This document shows, piece by piece, positions 1 to 11,900 of a stretch of DNA of 64,000 bases. Both the position numbers and the translations under genes were made by a program. The DNA is from Magnaporthiopsis rhizophila. Its lineage: Eukaryota; Ascomycota; Sordariomycetes; Magnaporthales; Magnaporthaceae. A model generated the notes under the pieces. It was not told the origin of the DNA. It worked only from the letters and a program-made list of their open reading frames with translations, and did not search any database. The stretch spans positions 131,230-195,229 of the forward strand of contig PYSS01000065.1 of NCBI GenBank assembly GCA_003049465.1. The letters run 5' to 3'. Every line of letters starts with the position of its first letter. Within the stretch, counting starts at the first letter, position 1.

Positions 1-370
1 GCCAGTGAGTCGGCGTAAAACAGGACAGCTGGACCGCCAACAAAGAAAAGGTTGAAACACGACAGACGCTGGGCAGATTCCCGATTCTTCAACACTCAGT
101 GATTGCTTTCAGTCGCTGAAACCCTGACGCCATCACAAAAAAAGCAACAAGTAGCCCGTTTTCAGGTTTCACCGCGGTCTCTAAAACCGCCGTGGAGGCC
201 CTCTCGCATTTTTGTATTGGCTGCCTTCCCGCCCCTGCTTCCTTCCACTCCTTGTCCGAGTGAGACGGGTCAGGCAAACACAAGCGGATTTTGGGAATCT
301 CCAACCCCCCAAAGTACCTCACTTCTTTTTGCCTTGTCCTTCCTTCTGCGACCTCCTGCCGAGGCTTGGT
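1..370. other. Upstream region and 5' leader of the acetyltransferase gene
   Basis: No gene is visible here. The stretch is pyrimidine-rich in its second half, as is usual for a fungal promoter and leader. It probably holds the promoter and 5' UTR of the + strand gene that starts at 371. The true leader may extend beyond the left edge of the window. Confidence 0.4.
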
Positions 371-1639
371 ATGTCTTCCCGTGGTGGTGGTGGCGGTGTT
401 GGCGGCGGTCATCAATCCTCGATCCTCTCATTCTTCCGACCAAAAAACCAAGGATTACCAGCCACGCAACCATCAGCGGCAAACGGCAGCAGCAAGACCG
501 CTGCGCACCCGCCGCCGCCGCCGCCGCTACCGCAAAACCACCGCCAACACCCTCCACCCACCGCCGCCTCAAGCCTGCCCGCCCGCCCGGACTCGGCGGC
601 CGTGGCGGCAGCGGGCGCGGCGGCGGCGGCAGTGGCGGCTGTATCGGGTCTGGAGTGCCGCGCACCGGCATCGTGGCCGACCCCGCACCCGCAGGCGACA
701 GTGGCGCCCGTGGCCGAGTGCCACATCACGCCGCTTCGCCGCATCAACTCGCTCCTGCTGTGCGTCAATTACCCGGACTCCTTCTACGCGCGCGTGCTCG
801 ACCCGGCCGGGTCCGGGCTCTTCTCGCGCGTCATCCTCTGGTGCGACGACGGCGAGCCGCCAAAGGTCATCGGCTCCCTCATCGCCCGCCTCGAGCCCTC
901 GCCCTTCACTACTAGTGACAGCAGCAGCAACGCCCAGCGGCATCGTAGATACGCCCTCTACATCCAGTCCCTGACCCTCCTCTCCCCCTTCCGCTCCCTC
1001 GGCCTCGCCGCCGCCGCCCTGGACGCCGTCGTCGCGCACGCCGAGGCCTTCAGCGCTCCCGGGGGCGCCGCGGCAGCAGCGGGGTGGCGCATCTCGGACC
1101 TGTTTGCCCACGTCTGGACCGACAACGAGGATGGGCTGCGCTGGTACGCCCGTCGCGGCTTCGCCCGCGCCGCCGGCGAGCCCGTCAAGGGGTACTACCT
1201 CAAGCTCCGTCCCGACACCGCCTGGGTTGTCCGCCGGCCTCTCGGCGGCGTTGCTGCTGCCGTTGCGGCAGCCGCGGCAGCAGCAGCACCACCGCCACCA
1301 CCACCACCATCATCATCTGCTGTGGGCTCTAGCGTGACCGCAGCACCACCACTACCGCCAGCCGCCGCCAGTGGATCCGCATCCGGCACCGCGACGCCCG
1401 CGTCCGCGTCCGCGCAGGGCCTGTGCTTCCAGGACCGCCGCCCGGACATGGACTGGAACGACCTGCCGCCCGACGTCGTGGCCGCCACCAGCACCAGCAC
1501 CGCGCCAGGATTGCTGGACGTCCCGGCGGCGGGCGAGGACGGTAGCGGCGGGCCGTCACAGGCGAGCTCGAGGAGCAGCTCAACGGCGCGCAAGAAGCGC
1601 AAGGACAGGTCGTATCCTGCTGCTGCGTTTGGGAGTTGA
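371..1639 (+). CDS. GNAT-family N-acetyltransferase (Naa50/Naa60-like)
   Basis: Single-exon protein of 422 residues starting at MSSRGGGGG. An earlier in-frame reading is open from 212 but adds only non-conserved sequence, so the ATG at 371 is preferred. The GNAT core runs from about residue 115 (ECHITPLRRINSLLL) to about 285. It holds a beta strand and helix with the acetyl-CoA-binding loop (PFRSLGLAAAALD, about 200-213) and the late motif VWTDNEDGLRWYARRGF. The strand order and the N-D-x-A/G-x-x-x-Y-x-x-x-G-F type motif fit N-alpha-acetyltransferases acting on protein N-termini. The substrate is inferred, not shown. Around the core are a Gly/Ala/Pro-rich N-terminus, poly-Ala and poly-Pro runs near 300-330, and a basic tail (RKKRKDR) that could be a nuclear signal. 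It could instead be a fungal GNAT of other specificity. Confidence 0.8.
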   Translation: MSSRGGGGGVGGGHQSSILSFFRPKNQGLPATQPSAANGSSKTAAHPPPPPPLPQNHRQHPPPTAASSLPARPDSAAVAAAGAAAAAVAAVSGLECRAPASWPTPHPQATVAPVAECHITPLRRINSLLLCVNYPDSFYARVLDPAGSGLFSRVILWCDDGEPPKVIGSLIARLEPSPFTTSDSSSNAQRHRRYALYIQSLTLLSPFRSLGLAAAALDAVVAHAEAFSAPGGAAAAAGWRISDLFAHVWTDNEDGLRWYARRGFARAAGEPVKGYYLKLRPDTAWVVRRPLGGVAAAVAAAAAAAAPPPPPPPSSSAVGSSVTAAPPLPPAAASGSASGTATPASASAQGLCFQDRRPDMDWNDLPPDVVAATSTSTAPGLLDVPAAGEDGSGGPSQASSRSSSTARKKRKDRSYPAAAFGS

Positions 1640-3017
1640 GGGCGCGATTTGTTGTTCACTGTTTCTATCCATATTTCTGGCCTCAATAGTACTAGCTTTA
1701 TTACCGTTGTTTCACCCTTCACTTCTATTAGTGTCTGCGCGGGGATCACTCCGTTTCCCATGTCTTCTCTTTCATATTTTAGCATACCATTTCAAGGCCA
1801 CAATCATCACACAGGCTTAGAAAGGGCCAGGTACAGTGTACCCCGGTCTAGGGATTGGCTTGGGGGGTTTTAGGGGTCAGATACGTTGTAGAGAATAAAA
1901 CACGCCTTGCTTTTTGAGTCTGAGATCCCCTTATGGAACTACGGGGTGCCTAAAGGCAGGTGCCTATCTTTGGTACAGCGTATTGCCTCGATATTTACGC
2001 CGTACACGATATAGCCCATTCAACGAAACCCACTTTGCACACAATATGAGGCCAACCAACGTCAACTTCAACGAAACACCCAACAGCCAGCGCGTAGACA
2101 CATGGCGGTCGGAACGACCAGCATTGTGCACCTGGACGCACGATCTGTTTATACTCACTGTTCACACTCGTAGGCGCCATCCATTTTTCGAACCATGATG
2201 CAGAGCGCTTCACGCCGTATCCTCGGCCCATCGTATGACAACGGGCAAATGACAAGGGGCGCCGCTCACGTAACCGATCCAATAACGACATGGCACCCGA
2301 AAACCGTGCATCAACCCGACGGCGTTCAAAGCCGCCCATTCACGGTACTACATAGATCCCTGTGCCCCAAAAACAGGCGTTTATATACGTACCCTTTTCC
2401 CGTACCGTGACTAACACTTCGAACCGTGTCACTTACCGTCCCTCAAATCCCCCATACTTTGCTTACTGTGACCGTCTGCACTCGCCCCGCAGCGGAAATA
2501 GATATCTGTTTTGCTGGGCAACTAGCATGTGCCGCTCTTCCTGTCGTCTTTACATGTAAGACAGTCTCCGGCAATTCATTGAGGCATTCGCGATGCCCCG
2601 TGGAGCACGACTGAGTTTGCCGAAAAGATGTAGGGAAATTACTCTACATAGAACCGCTGCTTAAGAATACTTTAATGACAAGAGTATATACTGCATATGC
2701 ATATTTAGGTTATTCCACCGAGCGGGAGGATCCAGGTACAGCGATGACGTGGTGGACGAAACAGGTGTAAGATAGCTGCTGCCAGGCACAGACAAGGTAC
2801 TGACAGGTCAAGAAGGGTCCGTAAAAGAAACGCTTCCATTAATATTCGTCAAAAACCTGGTTCCAAAAATGGTCACATCCTAGCTCAGCCCAGGCTGGCT
2901 ATCTTTGATGGCTCTGGCCCCGTTTAGGGCGCCCCCGTTGTTCTCATGATGAATTCCAATGACCCTTTTCCCTAGCGCCAGATATGTGCCTCCCAAAAAG
3001 CAAACCCACACAAACAC
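1640..3017. other. Intergenic region between two converging genes
   Basis: The stretch contains the 3' UTRs of the acetyltransferase (+) and glucokinase (-) genes. It is less GC-rich than the flanking genes and all frames are broken by stops. No gene, repeat family or RNA gene was recognised. Confidence 0.5.
1894..1899 (+). terminator. Possible poly(A) signal of the acetyltransferase gene
   Basis: AATAAA lies about 255 bases after the stop codon of the upstream + strand gene. Fungal 3' ends use loose signals, so this is only a candidate. Confidence 0.25.
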
Positions 3018-4719
3018 TTAGTCCGACGCAGCCGCCTGCTCCATGCCCTCTGCCACGAGTGCGATGAGAGCGGCGCCGACCCCAGAGCCATCCTCTGCCT
3101 TTTCGATCGTGATGCGATCCGCGTTCTTCTCGCCGACGCCGTCGATGGCCCTAAACGCCTCAAAAATCATGTGACGGAAGCCGGGGTAGTACAGGACTAG
3201 GCTGCCGTCAACGCCCACATCAAGAGTTTCGCCCGCAGGGAGGTCGTTCAACCTGCCCGTCTGCAGCACAATGGCGGCGACGGCAATGGCGGCGAGACGG
3301 GCTGCGCGCCGGCCGACAGCATCAGCAACGGCCTTGAAGGCCTCGGCCTCCTCGAGAGTGCACTCGGAGACGCCGATCTTCTTGATCTCGTCCCGCAGCG
3401 TGCTGAGATCGCCCTTGGCGGCGATGGACAGGATGGCGCTGTCCACCCCCCACTGCTGAAAGATTGGGGCGGTGGACTCGATGGTTGCTGTTGAGAACAG
3501 CGACCCCTTGCCGCTCTTGTACATGTCCAGAATGGCCAGGCGGAGAATCTCGCCCAGGAACATGCCCGAGACGCGCTTCTCAAACATCTGCACGCCGGGG
3601 TTATTGCTCTCCTTGTCCAGTTGCTGGTCGTACGGGGTGTTGGGCAGCACGTTCAGCTGATTGTCGAACGAACCCCACTCTGCGTTGATGATCATGTCGC
3701 CGGTAGAGCTGTCATACTGGCCCTTGAGCGGCTTCTTGACATTGGCAAGCTTCTCAATGTAGGCGCCGTTGGTGCCGGTGCCGAAGATGGCTCCCAGGAC
3801 AGCGCCCTTGTCGCCCGGCGAGATGTAGGAGCGGGCCATGAGGGTGCCGACTGTGTCGTTCACCAGGGCGGCCACCTTGACGGGCAGGTGCAGCTTGTCG
3901 ATTTCGTCCTGCAGAAGAGCGCAGACATCCTTGCCAATAGCGTCGGGGATGTCGAACCCCTTGGTCCAGCGGATCAGATAGCCCTTGTTAATGCCTATCT
4001 GGTCGACGGGGAAGCTGAAGGTGAAGCCTAGGCGGTAGACCTCCTCGTTACGGAAGCCTTCCTCGGCGCTCCTGGTCATGCGCCTGCGCACCTGCTTCTC
4101 AAAGTGGTCCTTGTGGTGCTCTTTCAGGAACAGCTCGATCTGCTTGGCGAGGAAGGCAAAGAGATCCTCGGCCTTCGGGGCGGTCATGAGGTGTTTGGGG
4201 ATGGCCACTGGCGTCGAGGTGAGCTCGAACGTGTTGTCGCCCTTGAGGAGGACCGAGCACACCCTGAAGTTGGTGCCGCCAAGATCGACGGCCATGTACA
4301 GTCCCTGGCTCGGACACAACAGTTAGTTTGGGCGTTCGCATGTCAGATTACCTAGGTGTTTTGGAGTCCTCGCAACATCAGGGCGTACCTTTTCGGTGCC
4401 CTTGGGGACCGCGGTGACATAGGTTGGGATCTGGCTGAGGCTGGTTCCATCCTTCTTCAGTCCCTCGTCTGAATTGATGAAAGCTGTCAGCAACCTAAAA
4501 TGCCAGACCTTACCGTTGCGCGGCCGTTGGCGCATGGACCTAGGGACGAGTCCAGAAAAACGGCGGGCGAGCACGCAGGGGAAGCACATGGTTAGGGCTG
4601 GCCCAAGACAGGGAGAACTTACCTATCTGACGCAGGAACTCTTTGACGCCCGTGTTCAGGTCAGCGTCCGATAGGTCGAACGAGCCGACTATGCGCTTGG
4701 TCTCCTCAGCGAGAGCCAT
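3018..4719 (-). CDS. glkA: Glucokinase (hexokinase family), three exons
   Basis: Phosphorylates glucose to glucose-6-phosphate with ATP in the cytosol, the entry step of glycolysis. Exons are 4719-4623, 4468-4389 and 4304-3018, joined at GTAAGT/CAG and GTACGC/CAG sites. They give 487 residues, normal for fungal glucokinases. Exon 1 encodes MALAEETKRIVGSFDLS. Exon 2 encodes the conserved SQIPTYVTAVPKGTEK. Exon 3 starts at GLYMAVDLGGTNFRVC, the phosphate-1 loop. Further motifs are GFTFSFPVDQ with RWTKGF (sugar binding), ALVNDTVGTLMA carrying the catalytic Asp, GAIFGTGTNGAY, and the C-terminal adenosine site DVGVDGSLVLYYPGF. The glucokinase rather than hexokinase call rests on GINKGYLIRWTKGF and the overall length, from memory of the Aspergillus GlkA type. 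No residue known to be essential appears to be missing. Confidence 0.93.
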
Positions 4720-5430
4720 TGTGAGGGGCCGCGAAGTCGGGGGATGGGTTGGAAATGGTTTGTTTTCGCAGACTGGTTCTGGGTCCGAAATGCCAACGTG
4801 GACAGCAGGCGAGTGGGCTGCGCGGAGGAAGGAGTGGCCCTCTAATATAGACGAGTACTGGAGCTTGGCGTCGCGTGGTAGCACCAGCTGGAGACCCTGG
4901 TGACGGGGAAGGAGAGCCCGCTGGTCAGCACCCAATAGGAGAAGCTTAGGTTGGGGGAATGCAGACGGGCAGCCAGCTGAAGCCAAGGAAGGAGGGGCAA
5001 CAAAAAGACACGCACGAGAGGAAGGAGACAATTGGGCAGAAAGAAAAAGAGCACGTCACAGAAAAGGCTGAGGCAATTGAGGCACTTGAGGGATTGGGCA
5101 CATGACGTCTACAGCAAAGCAGGCTGCAAAACATCGAAAGACCAAGCGGAGCCCTACTAGCGTGTGCGTGCTCTTTGGATGGGGGACTGAGGGGTAACCG
5201 GAGTTGGGTGAGCCCGCCACGGGTGGGATTTGTGGTCGTGGGCGGGGTAGGCAAAACCCAACCCAACCACAGCGCGGCGACCCAGCTCACCCCCAGCTAG
5301 AGGTGGCTTCGTACGGCCAACTCCCAAGATTTTGGAAGCCTGCCGCGCTTGTGCAGATGACGGACGGATGGGCTGACTGAGAACTGGCAGCGCGAAGGGG
5401 TAGGGGTTGAAAACAAACCAGAAAGATTGG
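4720..5430. other. Promoter and 5' leader of glucokinase
   Basis: On the minus strand, frame 4540-5031 stays open upstream of the glucokinase ATG but has no in-frame ATG and no conserved sequence, so it is read as leader. A pyrimidine-rich minus-strand stretch around 4990-5060 is typical of fungal promoters. No other gene was supported. Confidence 0.4.
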
Positions 5431-5772
5431 TCAAGATACCGAGAGACTTACTAAGGCAAACAGGAGGAAGACCAGCGAGACGATTCGCAAGAGATTGAGC
5501 GACTGCTTGCCCCGGCTGTTGGTGCGCCTGGATTCCTGGTCCTCCTTATCGACATTGGCGGCTGGGAGGGTTTCGTGGCGGCCTCGCACGTCGCCTCTTC
5601 GCTCCAACTCTTTTTGCTGCTCCTGAACTCTCCCCTCCACCCCCTGCTGCTGCGGGCCGGCGCCTCTTTGCCTACCACTGCGCGAATTTCCTCCTGGGCT
5701 GGAAGCTCCTGCAGGGGACGCCGTTGGCGGCATGGCTAGCGAGACTGCAAGCTCTGTTTTTGTGGCTTGCAC
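5431..5772 (-). CDS. Possible small membrane-anchored protein, 5' exon only
   Basis: I do not recognise a family. From the internal ATG (MPPTASPAG, beginning about 13 residues into the frame) the reading encodes a Pro/Gly/Gln/Arg-rich polar stretch. It ends in a strongly hydrophobic segment (LNLLRIVSLVFLLFAL) that looks like a transmembrane helix. Directly after this helix is a good splice donor, GTAAGT at about 5449 on the minus strand, so the printed end may be intron and a second exon may follow between 5430 and 4850. I could not find a convincing continuation. The architecture resembles fungal type II membrane proteins with short cytosolic tails. The gene may equally be a chance reading. 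Confidence 0.3.
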   Translation of the reverse strand: MQATKTELAVSLAMPPTASPAGASSPGGNSRSGRQRGAGPQQQGVEGRVQEQQKELERRGDVRGRHETLPAANVDKEDQESRRTNSRGKQSLNLLRIVSLVFLLFALVSLSVS

Positions 5773-7211
5773 TCAATGTTTTTTTTTTTTTTTTTTTCTT
5801 CCGCTTTTTCTCTATTATTGAGCGGCCTTCGGCTCCGTCGGCGCGGATGGTCACCAAAGTGCGGGCCTTTGCCGGCTCGACTGCGGAGCTGCTCGGCGGA
5901 AGGTTTGCGTCGGGCGGAAATTGGCAGATCGCCTCGCCCGTCGAGTCGTCGCGGGGGCTAGATAGCCGGGCTTCCAAAGTCCCAACCGACAGACCCGGAT
6001 AAACGCAAACGATGTAAGTTCCCGGCCGAGGTTGGACCGGCTGGCTAGCTGATCGTTCCACCCGTGAGAGCAAAGTGAATTCCCGCAGGCTCCTTGTGAT
6101 AGGGAAGGGTCAGTCCATCAATGATACGATGGGGTCGGACAACCTGTCGAGGACGGCCGAGGTGTGTGCTGTGCGGTGCCAGCTCCCGTGATCGGATGGA
6201 TGGTTAGTTATTCCGGCGGTGTTGCCACAAAGTGCGTGAGGGAAGAATAAGGGGCCTGAGGAGCGTTGTCGCGAGGATGGAAAGCACAGCAAAGAAAAAA
6301 AGACGTTGTCTATTACAGGAACCGAGAGAGAGACGAGGTTGTTATCTGCCCCAGTTCCCCTCTTCCGTAGAGAATCTTCTCGATTCGCGCCCGGGGTCAC
6401 TCTGGTCTCCTGAAACCCAGCCGTGGTCGGACGAGAGCAGTAGACGAGGCGGGTTGGAGGCGCACACTCATTGGGAAAACCAAGGGTATCACTCAGCGTC
6501 ACGGGCAGGAAGAGAACGGGGAGAGCAAGAGCAGATGATCTCCATTTGAACAAACAGAACACAACAAAACAAATCGAAGGATTCGATCGAGTCGGAGATG
6601 CAAAATTAAATCGCGGCTCCTCTTCTCTTCCCCGACCCTGGGAATCGTTGGGGAAATCTGGAGATGGCCAATCTAAACCAGTCTCACCTGCGAGCTCCCG
6701 CCAACGGGATTGGGCGCCGTTGGGGGTCACGTCAGGGGGCCCCTGGTGCTGTGGGGGCCTACCATCAAGCGAATGTCATGTCTGCTTCAGCGGTGTGATC
6801 AGTGCGCGACCTCGATGGACGGCTGGTTGTCATTCGATTAGCCGCCTGCGCCGCGCAACGTCCAAAAGCTTAGCATTTCGCGACGGGGAATAGGTATCAG
6901 TGACAGATGGCACGTTGTTATGCCATACTTGGAGGTGTTTTATAATGAACCCGTCCGATGGATTTAATTCGGGCCTTCCAATCTCGCATTGATTCGACCA
7001 ATGCGATGTGGATGACAACACTCGCAGCGGCCTGCAGCCGATCCACGCTCAATCCACACTCGCCAGACCTTTGGCATCGCCAAACCAGCGGTCAGGCCAC
7101 ACGCCCTCATCAGCCTTGAAAGCCCGTTTCTCCCACGTGGCGTGCCACGTATTCCCATCGCTTTTCGATCTTGCCGGCTGCCCCGGACGGGGGCACAAAG
7201 TTCAAGGCTTC
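5773..7211. other. Intergenic region with no supported gene
   Basis: A T run sits at about 5778-5797, just upstream of the small minus-strand ORF. A 206-codon minus frame at 6110-6730 has no recognisable domain and no good start context, and is treated as chance. No RNA gene or repeat family was seen. Confidence 0.4.
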
Positions 7212-8927
7212 TCAGCTTAAAAAGTTCCGCTTGATGACAAAAGAGCATGCCATCAGAAGCGCCGCACACGTGGTGAAGACCCTGAAGCGGTGCATGTCGC
7301 CTGGTGAACAGACGGGACACTCGTCAGTTTTTATTCAAGGTCAGGTCTGCCCAAGCCTCTGTCAGATGGGGGAAGGATGTGCGGGGAAGGGAGGGGAGGG
7401 TTTCGAGAATCATCCATGCTCTCTGCTGCTGCTCCTCTCAACCCACCTTCCTCATCCAGACCGTGAGCGACCACCACAAACACGTTGAGCGGGAACCGCA
7501 TGACGCTGTAGACCCGACCCCTCACGCCGTCCTCGACCGCCTCGCTCTTGAGCAGGCCCATGCTGGGGAAATAAGCGCCGACGCAGAACTCGACGACGCA
7601 AAAGGCCCAGAAGAGCAGCCACTCGCGCCCCGCCGCCGCCACGGCCGCCGACAGACAGGCGCTGACGCCCACCACGGCCGCCGCCAGGACCGCCGCCGCG
7701 GCCCTGCCGTCTCGCCGACCCCCAGTGACGGTGGTGGTGGTGGCATGGCCGAAGAATGCGGACCCGGCCATCATGCAGCACATGAAGCTGCTGAAGATCA
7801 GGCCGAAGGGCAGCTCCTCGGCCGCAGCCTCTCCGCCTGTGGTGGAGGAACGGTCGCGGGCGGACTTGAGGGCGGCGGACCAGAAGAAGATGAAGAGGTA
7901 CATGGACCCTTCGAAGAAGCAGCTCGTCAGCCCCAGCGTGAACATCTTGGCGTCTCGCACCATGATCATGAGCCCGGTTCTGATGTTGCCGAGTGCGCTG
8001 TCACGGCTTAGGGTGGGCTCCGTGCCGTAGTTTTCTCGCTGTGATGGACATTGTTGATGTCACTTCTCTGCCGTGCCACGGGACGGGGGACAGGAAGGCC
8101 ACCCAAAACTTACCCAGTTCCTGAGTATAAAACAAGCAGCGGCAACACAGCACCCGATCCCTGCCATGAACGGCCACGTCCGCGCCCCGTCGCCGCCGCC
8201 CATGGCCGAGACCAGCACGTCGCCCACGACGCCCGAGACGATGGCCACGACGCAGCTGAGCGTCGTCATGGTGCGGAACACGTCACCCAGGGGCGGCAGC
8301 TGCAGCTGCACCACGTCCCCCGCCAGGCCCAGGGCGTGGTACTCGGACAACATCCAGGCCTCGAAGACGCTGCACAGCAGCGTGGTGCCGACGCCGCCCG
8401 CCAGCCGGCCCAGCAGCAGGACGGGGAGGCTGTTGCTCAGCACCGACATGCAGGCGACGACGTAGACGACGCAGTAGGCGAGGCACGCCGCCCGCCGCCC
8501 GTGCCGGTCCGCTAGGGTCCCCGCCACGCTGGCGGAGAGGGCCCCCGACGCGAAGCCGGATGCGTATAGGAAGGCGACGTGCCGCTCGGGGAGGTGCTTT
8601 TCGTACTTGTAAACTGCATAGATGTAGGGTCCCTGTTTTTTTTCCCAATTTCGTTAGCAATGTCTTCCTTCCGTGCCCCAAGCTACTACCTAACTAGGCA
8701 CTTACTTGCAACCAGTCCGCCGCGACCGCCAAAGCGTACGCCACAAAGAAGTCATGCTTGAACTTGGAGGCCACGGTTGCTGCTCGGGCTAGAGACTCAG
8801 GATCCTGGCTGTCCTGGCGCTGTGATAGGAGGACCGGTGTTGGCTCGCGGGGCTTCGTCTTCCATTGCTTGTAGAGTAGATAGGCGTTGGCGACGGCTAG
8901 AACAGCAAGATTGACTTGGTAAAACAT
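7212..8927 (-). CDS. MFSD5-type major facilitator transporter (molybdate-anion transporter-like), four exons
   Basis: Polytopic membrane transporter of 473 residues. Exons are 8927-8706, 8632-8114, 8038-7447 and 7300-7212, all with GT...AG ends and consistent phases. The first exon begins MFYQVNLAVLAVANAYLLY and contains KFKHDFFVAYALAVAADWLQ. The second begins GPYIYAVYKYEKH and holds the MFS signature GTLADRHGRRAACL. This order (helix 1, F-x-x-x-Y-x-L-A-x-x-x-D-W-L-Q-G-P-Y, then the signature) is that of the MFSD5 family, whose plant and algal members move molybdate. The substrate here is inferred. The last exon adds RVFTTCAALLMACSFVIKR, the final helix and a basic tail. Around 12 hydrophobic segments can be counted. 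A Gly/Thr-rich insert lies in the central loop (exon 3). The assignment to an MFS transporter is firm; the anion is not. Confidence 0.85.
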
Positions 8928-11900
8928 GTTTGCTCAAGGTCTACTTTTTTGGATACCAATCGCTTCTCTCTTGCAGGCTACAGGGCTCTTCTTTTTCTGA
9001 TGATCAAGCTAGGAGATGAACCTCTCCATAACACCAACGGAGCGAGGCCGAGCGATTACATGTTTCCACAACCTGATAATTTCCGTCTCCCTCCACCTTT
9101 GAGCCGTCCCATCATCTGTGCGTGCACATCTGTTTTAATTCTCTGGACGTTGGACGAAAGCACTGGTTTCAGGGGTCTAAACATGATCATAGACGTGCAG
9201 GGACACCAAGGAGTACACAGACGATGCACGAAATAATAGAAAACACGAGATGAACCGCAGACAGGAAAAAAGGGGTATCAGGATAACGGTCTGCTCGTCC
9301 TAGTGAAAGGAGCACGTGCGTGCACCTTTAGGATGTTCACCTCGATGCACAGGCACGGTTCCACCCGCAGGTCCAAAAAGTCCTGACGAAACTACATAGG
9401 TAATCTCGAAAATGGGGTCGGGCAGCGACGCTCAACGGCCGCAACGCGGGCCGCCGCGAGGAAAGCGGGCAGCCGCGCCAAATTCGAAACGCGGGAGGGC
9501 GGGAACTTGTTTTTCTGGGTAAACAGGTTCGTGAGACACAAAGACATGGTGGGTAGCCGAGCTTTGTGTTCCCTCGGTAGGTGGGTAGCTCGTGACGAAC
9601 CGTCTTTGAACGAGACCTGGTCGGCAGATGGCCTTGCGTCGAGAAGGGTGTCGTACAGAACTTATATGTCTTGGCTGGTACGACGCACAGCAAATCTGCA
9701 GTCCAGATAACGCCCCATTACCCGGTCATGTTCGCTGCCCACTGTCTGTTTTAATTCCTGCTGTCGCCAACCCGGTCGAGCAGTGTATACGCAATGCACA
9801 CTATTTGGAATCGTGGCCGGGTATGCAGTATGCGTTGAATCGAGAGAAAAGCTGTTTGTCATCAGCACCAAGGGGTCTGTCTATGACGCGGCGTTTGTCT
9901 GGCAGATGAACATGGGCAAAGACGGGCGTCCGTGTGCTGCATAGCCGGGCTTGCATCTCCACGGACGAAGAACAGGACATTGGATGCTGCAAAAACGTGT
10001 CTTCCCCTCTCGCGGTGTCGGGCATGCCCGTGCCCAAACGTTCCTGCCGCGGGGACCCCACGCGGAGATGGGATGGCAGGGCGCTTGAACACGCAAACAA
10101 GAGAACGGTCGGAGTCTCGGCAGGATGGCGATTCTCAACGGCATGACCTGGTATTGCTGCTGGCTCGCGGTTCGGCACTCAAGGCCGAGAAATTCAAATC
10201 TCAGACAGACAGGCGGAGGGGACGAACTGGGGACTTGGTGCAGCGGGCCAAACGGGACAAGAACCGAGAGCGGGGGGTGTTGCGTTTGCCAGGGATGCGG
10301 CTTTGAGGAAGACCTGAGGCGTCGCGCCTGAAGACGGTCAAGCCAGGCTGGGGGTTTCTCGACAAAGGGTTATGGCATAGCACGAAGATCAAAAGCGGGA
10401 AGAAGGATGATGGAAGAAGATGAAAAGAGGCTAGGGAGAAGAAGCCTTGGCCGGTTTGCACCAAAACAAGGCCCCCTGCCAGGTTTCAGGCGAGGCATCT
10501 TCTTCCCGAGTCCGGCAGTCGAAAAGAACAGCGGGGAAAGAGAAGAGAGGTTTCGAAAATGTGTGCTTGGATGCCTCTCCATATGCTGCCGGCACGCCTC
10601 GCCCAGAGACCCGGCCAGCATTCCGCCGGTATGCGGCTGAGGAACGGCTTTCTCCTTGGCGTCTACGATTCCAAGACGCGGCACAGTCGGTCCTTTTGAT
10701 TGGACAGCTCTCGACTGAAGGCGCTGTCAGCTCAGCCACCCTTCCATTTGGGCAGCCAGTGACATTCGAGGTGTCTAACTGGCTTGTTCAAGCGAATCCC
10801 CGTAATCGTGCAGGCAATAATTACCAGCATTGGCGGCCTTGGATCTCGCAAGATGGTGGTGGTGGTGGTGGTCCATCAGCCAGGCACAACAAAAAACAGC
10901 GAGCCGACGAGACACCACATCACCCCGCAATTCGGCCTTGCCCGCTCATGACGGAAACCCGCCCGTTGGTCTCGTCTGCCCTTGCTGACTCTCTGGGGTT
11001 TGTTATCAAATAATTTGCTGACGTCGAATCCCTGGGCAGGTCAGGTTCGGCTTTTGGTTTGTGGTAATACGACACGACGACAAGACAGACACAAGTCCTA
11101 CGCAGAATGTGATTCCACATTCCTGAGCGATGGCTTGATGATGTCTGTCCGTCCTTTTGTCCCCCATCCCAGGTTGTCTTTCGGATCGCGTCCCCGCGCG
11201 ATCACCTGCGCCGCACATGCACGCAAGAGGGAGGCGAGAACCGCCTCGGGTTCAAAGGATACCGGGCTGTGAAGGATACCTGGGCTTGGAAGCGAACAAA
11301 GGACGGGAGAGACACGTGTTGGCCCCCAAAATTCGGATTCCTTGCTGAAGTTGGACATGGATTTCGTAGGTGACGTGTTCGCACTGTCGAACAGTTCTTG
11401 CCCCTGGACAGGCGGAAGTGTGGGGACTATCAGTCAGAAGAAACAGCAGCTCTCGCGCCGCACTTCCCATGCGACCGGATCGAGGGGCAGCAGTGCTGAT
11501 GATTTTCCAATGAAAGGACTGATGCGACGTTGTATCCGTGTTTTGACTTGGCTTGTCGCTGCTACACTCGCTCGCGACCACCCTCTCCGAGGAGCGTGGA
11601 AATTCTCCGATGCTCCAAGGATCAGGGAGATGATGGGAGGGATCTGGCATCATCGGAATGCCTACGTGGAAAGGCTGAGCAGAAGAATATGCCTTGATCT
11701 GGGCTAGGGTATGCATCCGACGGTTGGCCTGTCGTGGCTAGGTGCCCCTGGACTGCGTTCGCGGTAGAAGAAGCTTCATATTCTTCCTTTTGGCCCAAGT
11801 CGAGATGCCTGACATGGAGACCTGCAACATCTGGTCCCCTTGACCCTCCATGCCGTGTTTTTGATCGCCCGGAGTCGTACAGTCATGTTCCTGGCCACTG

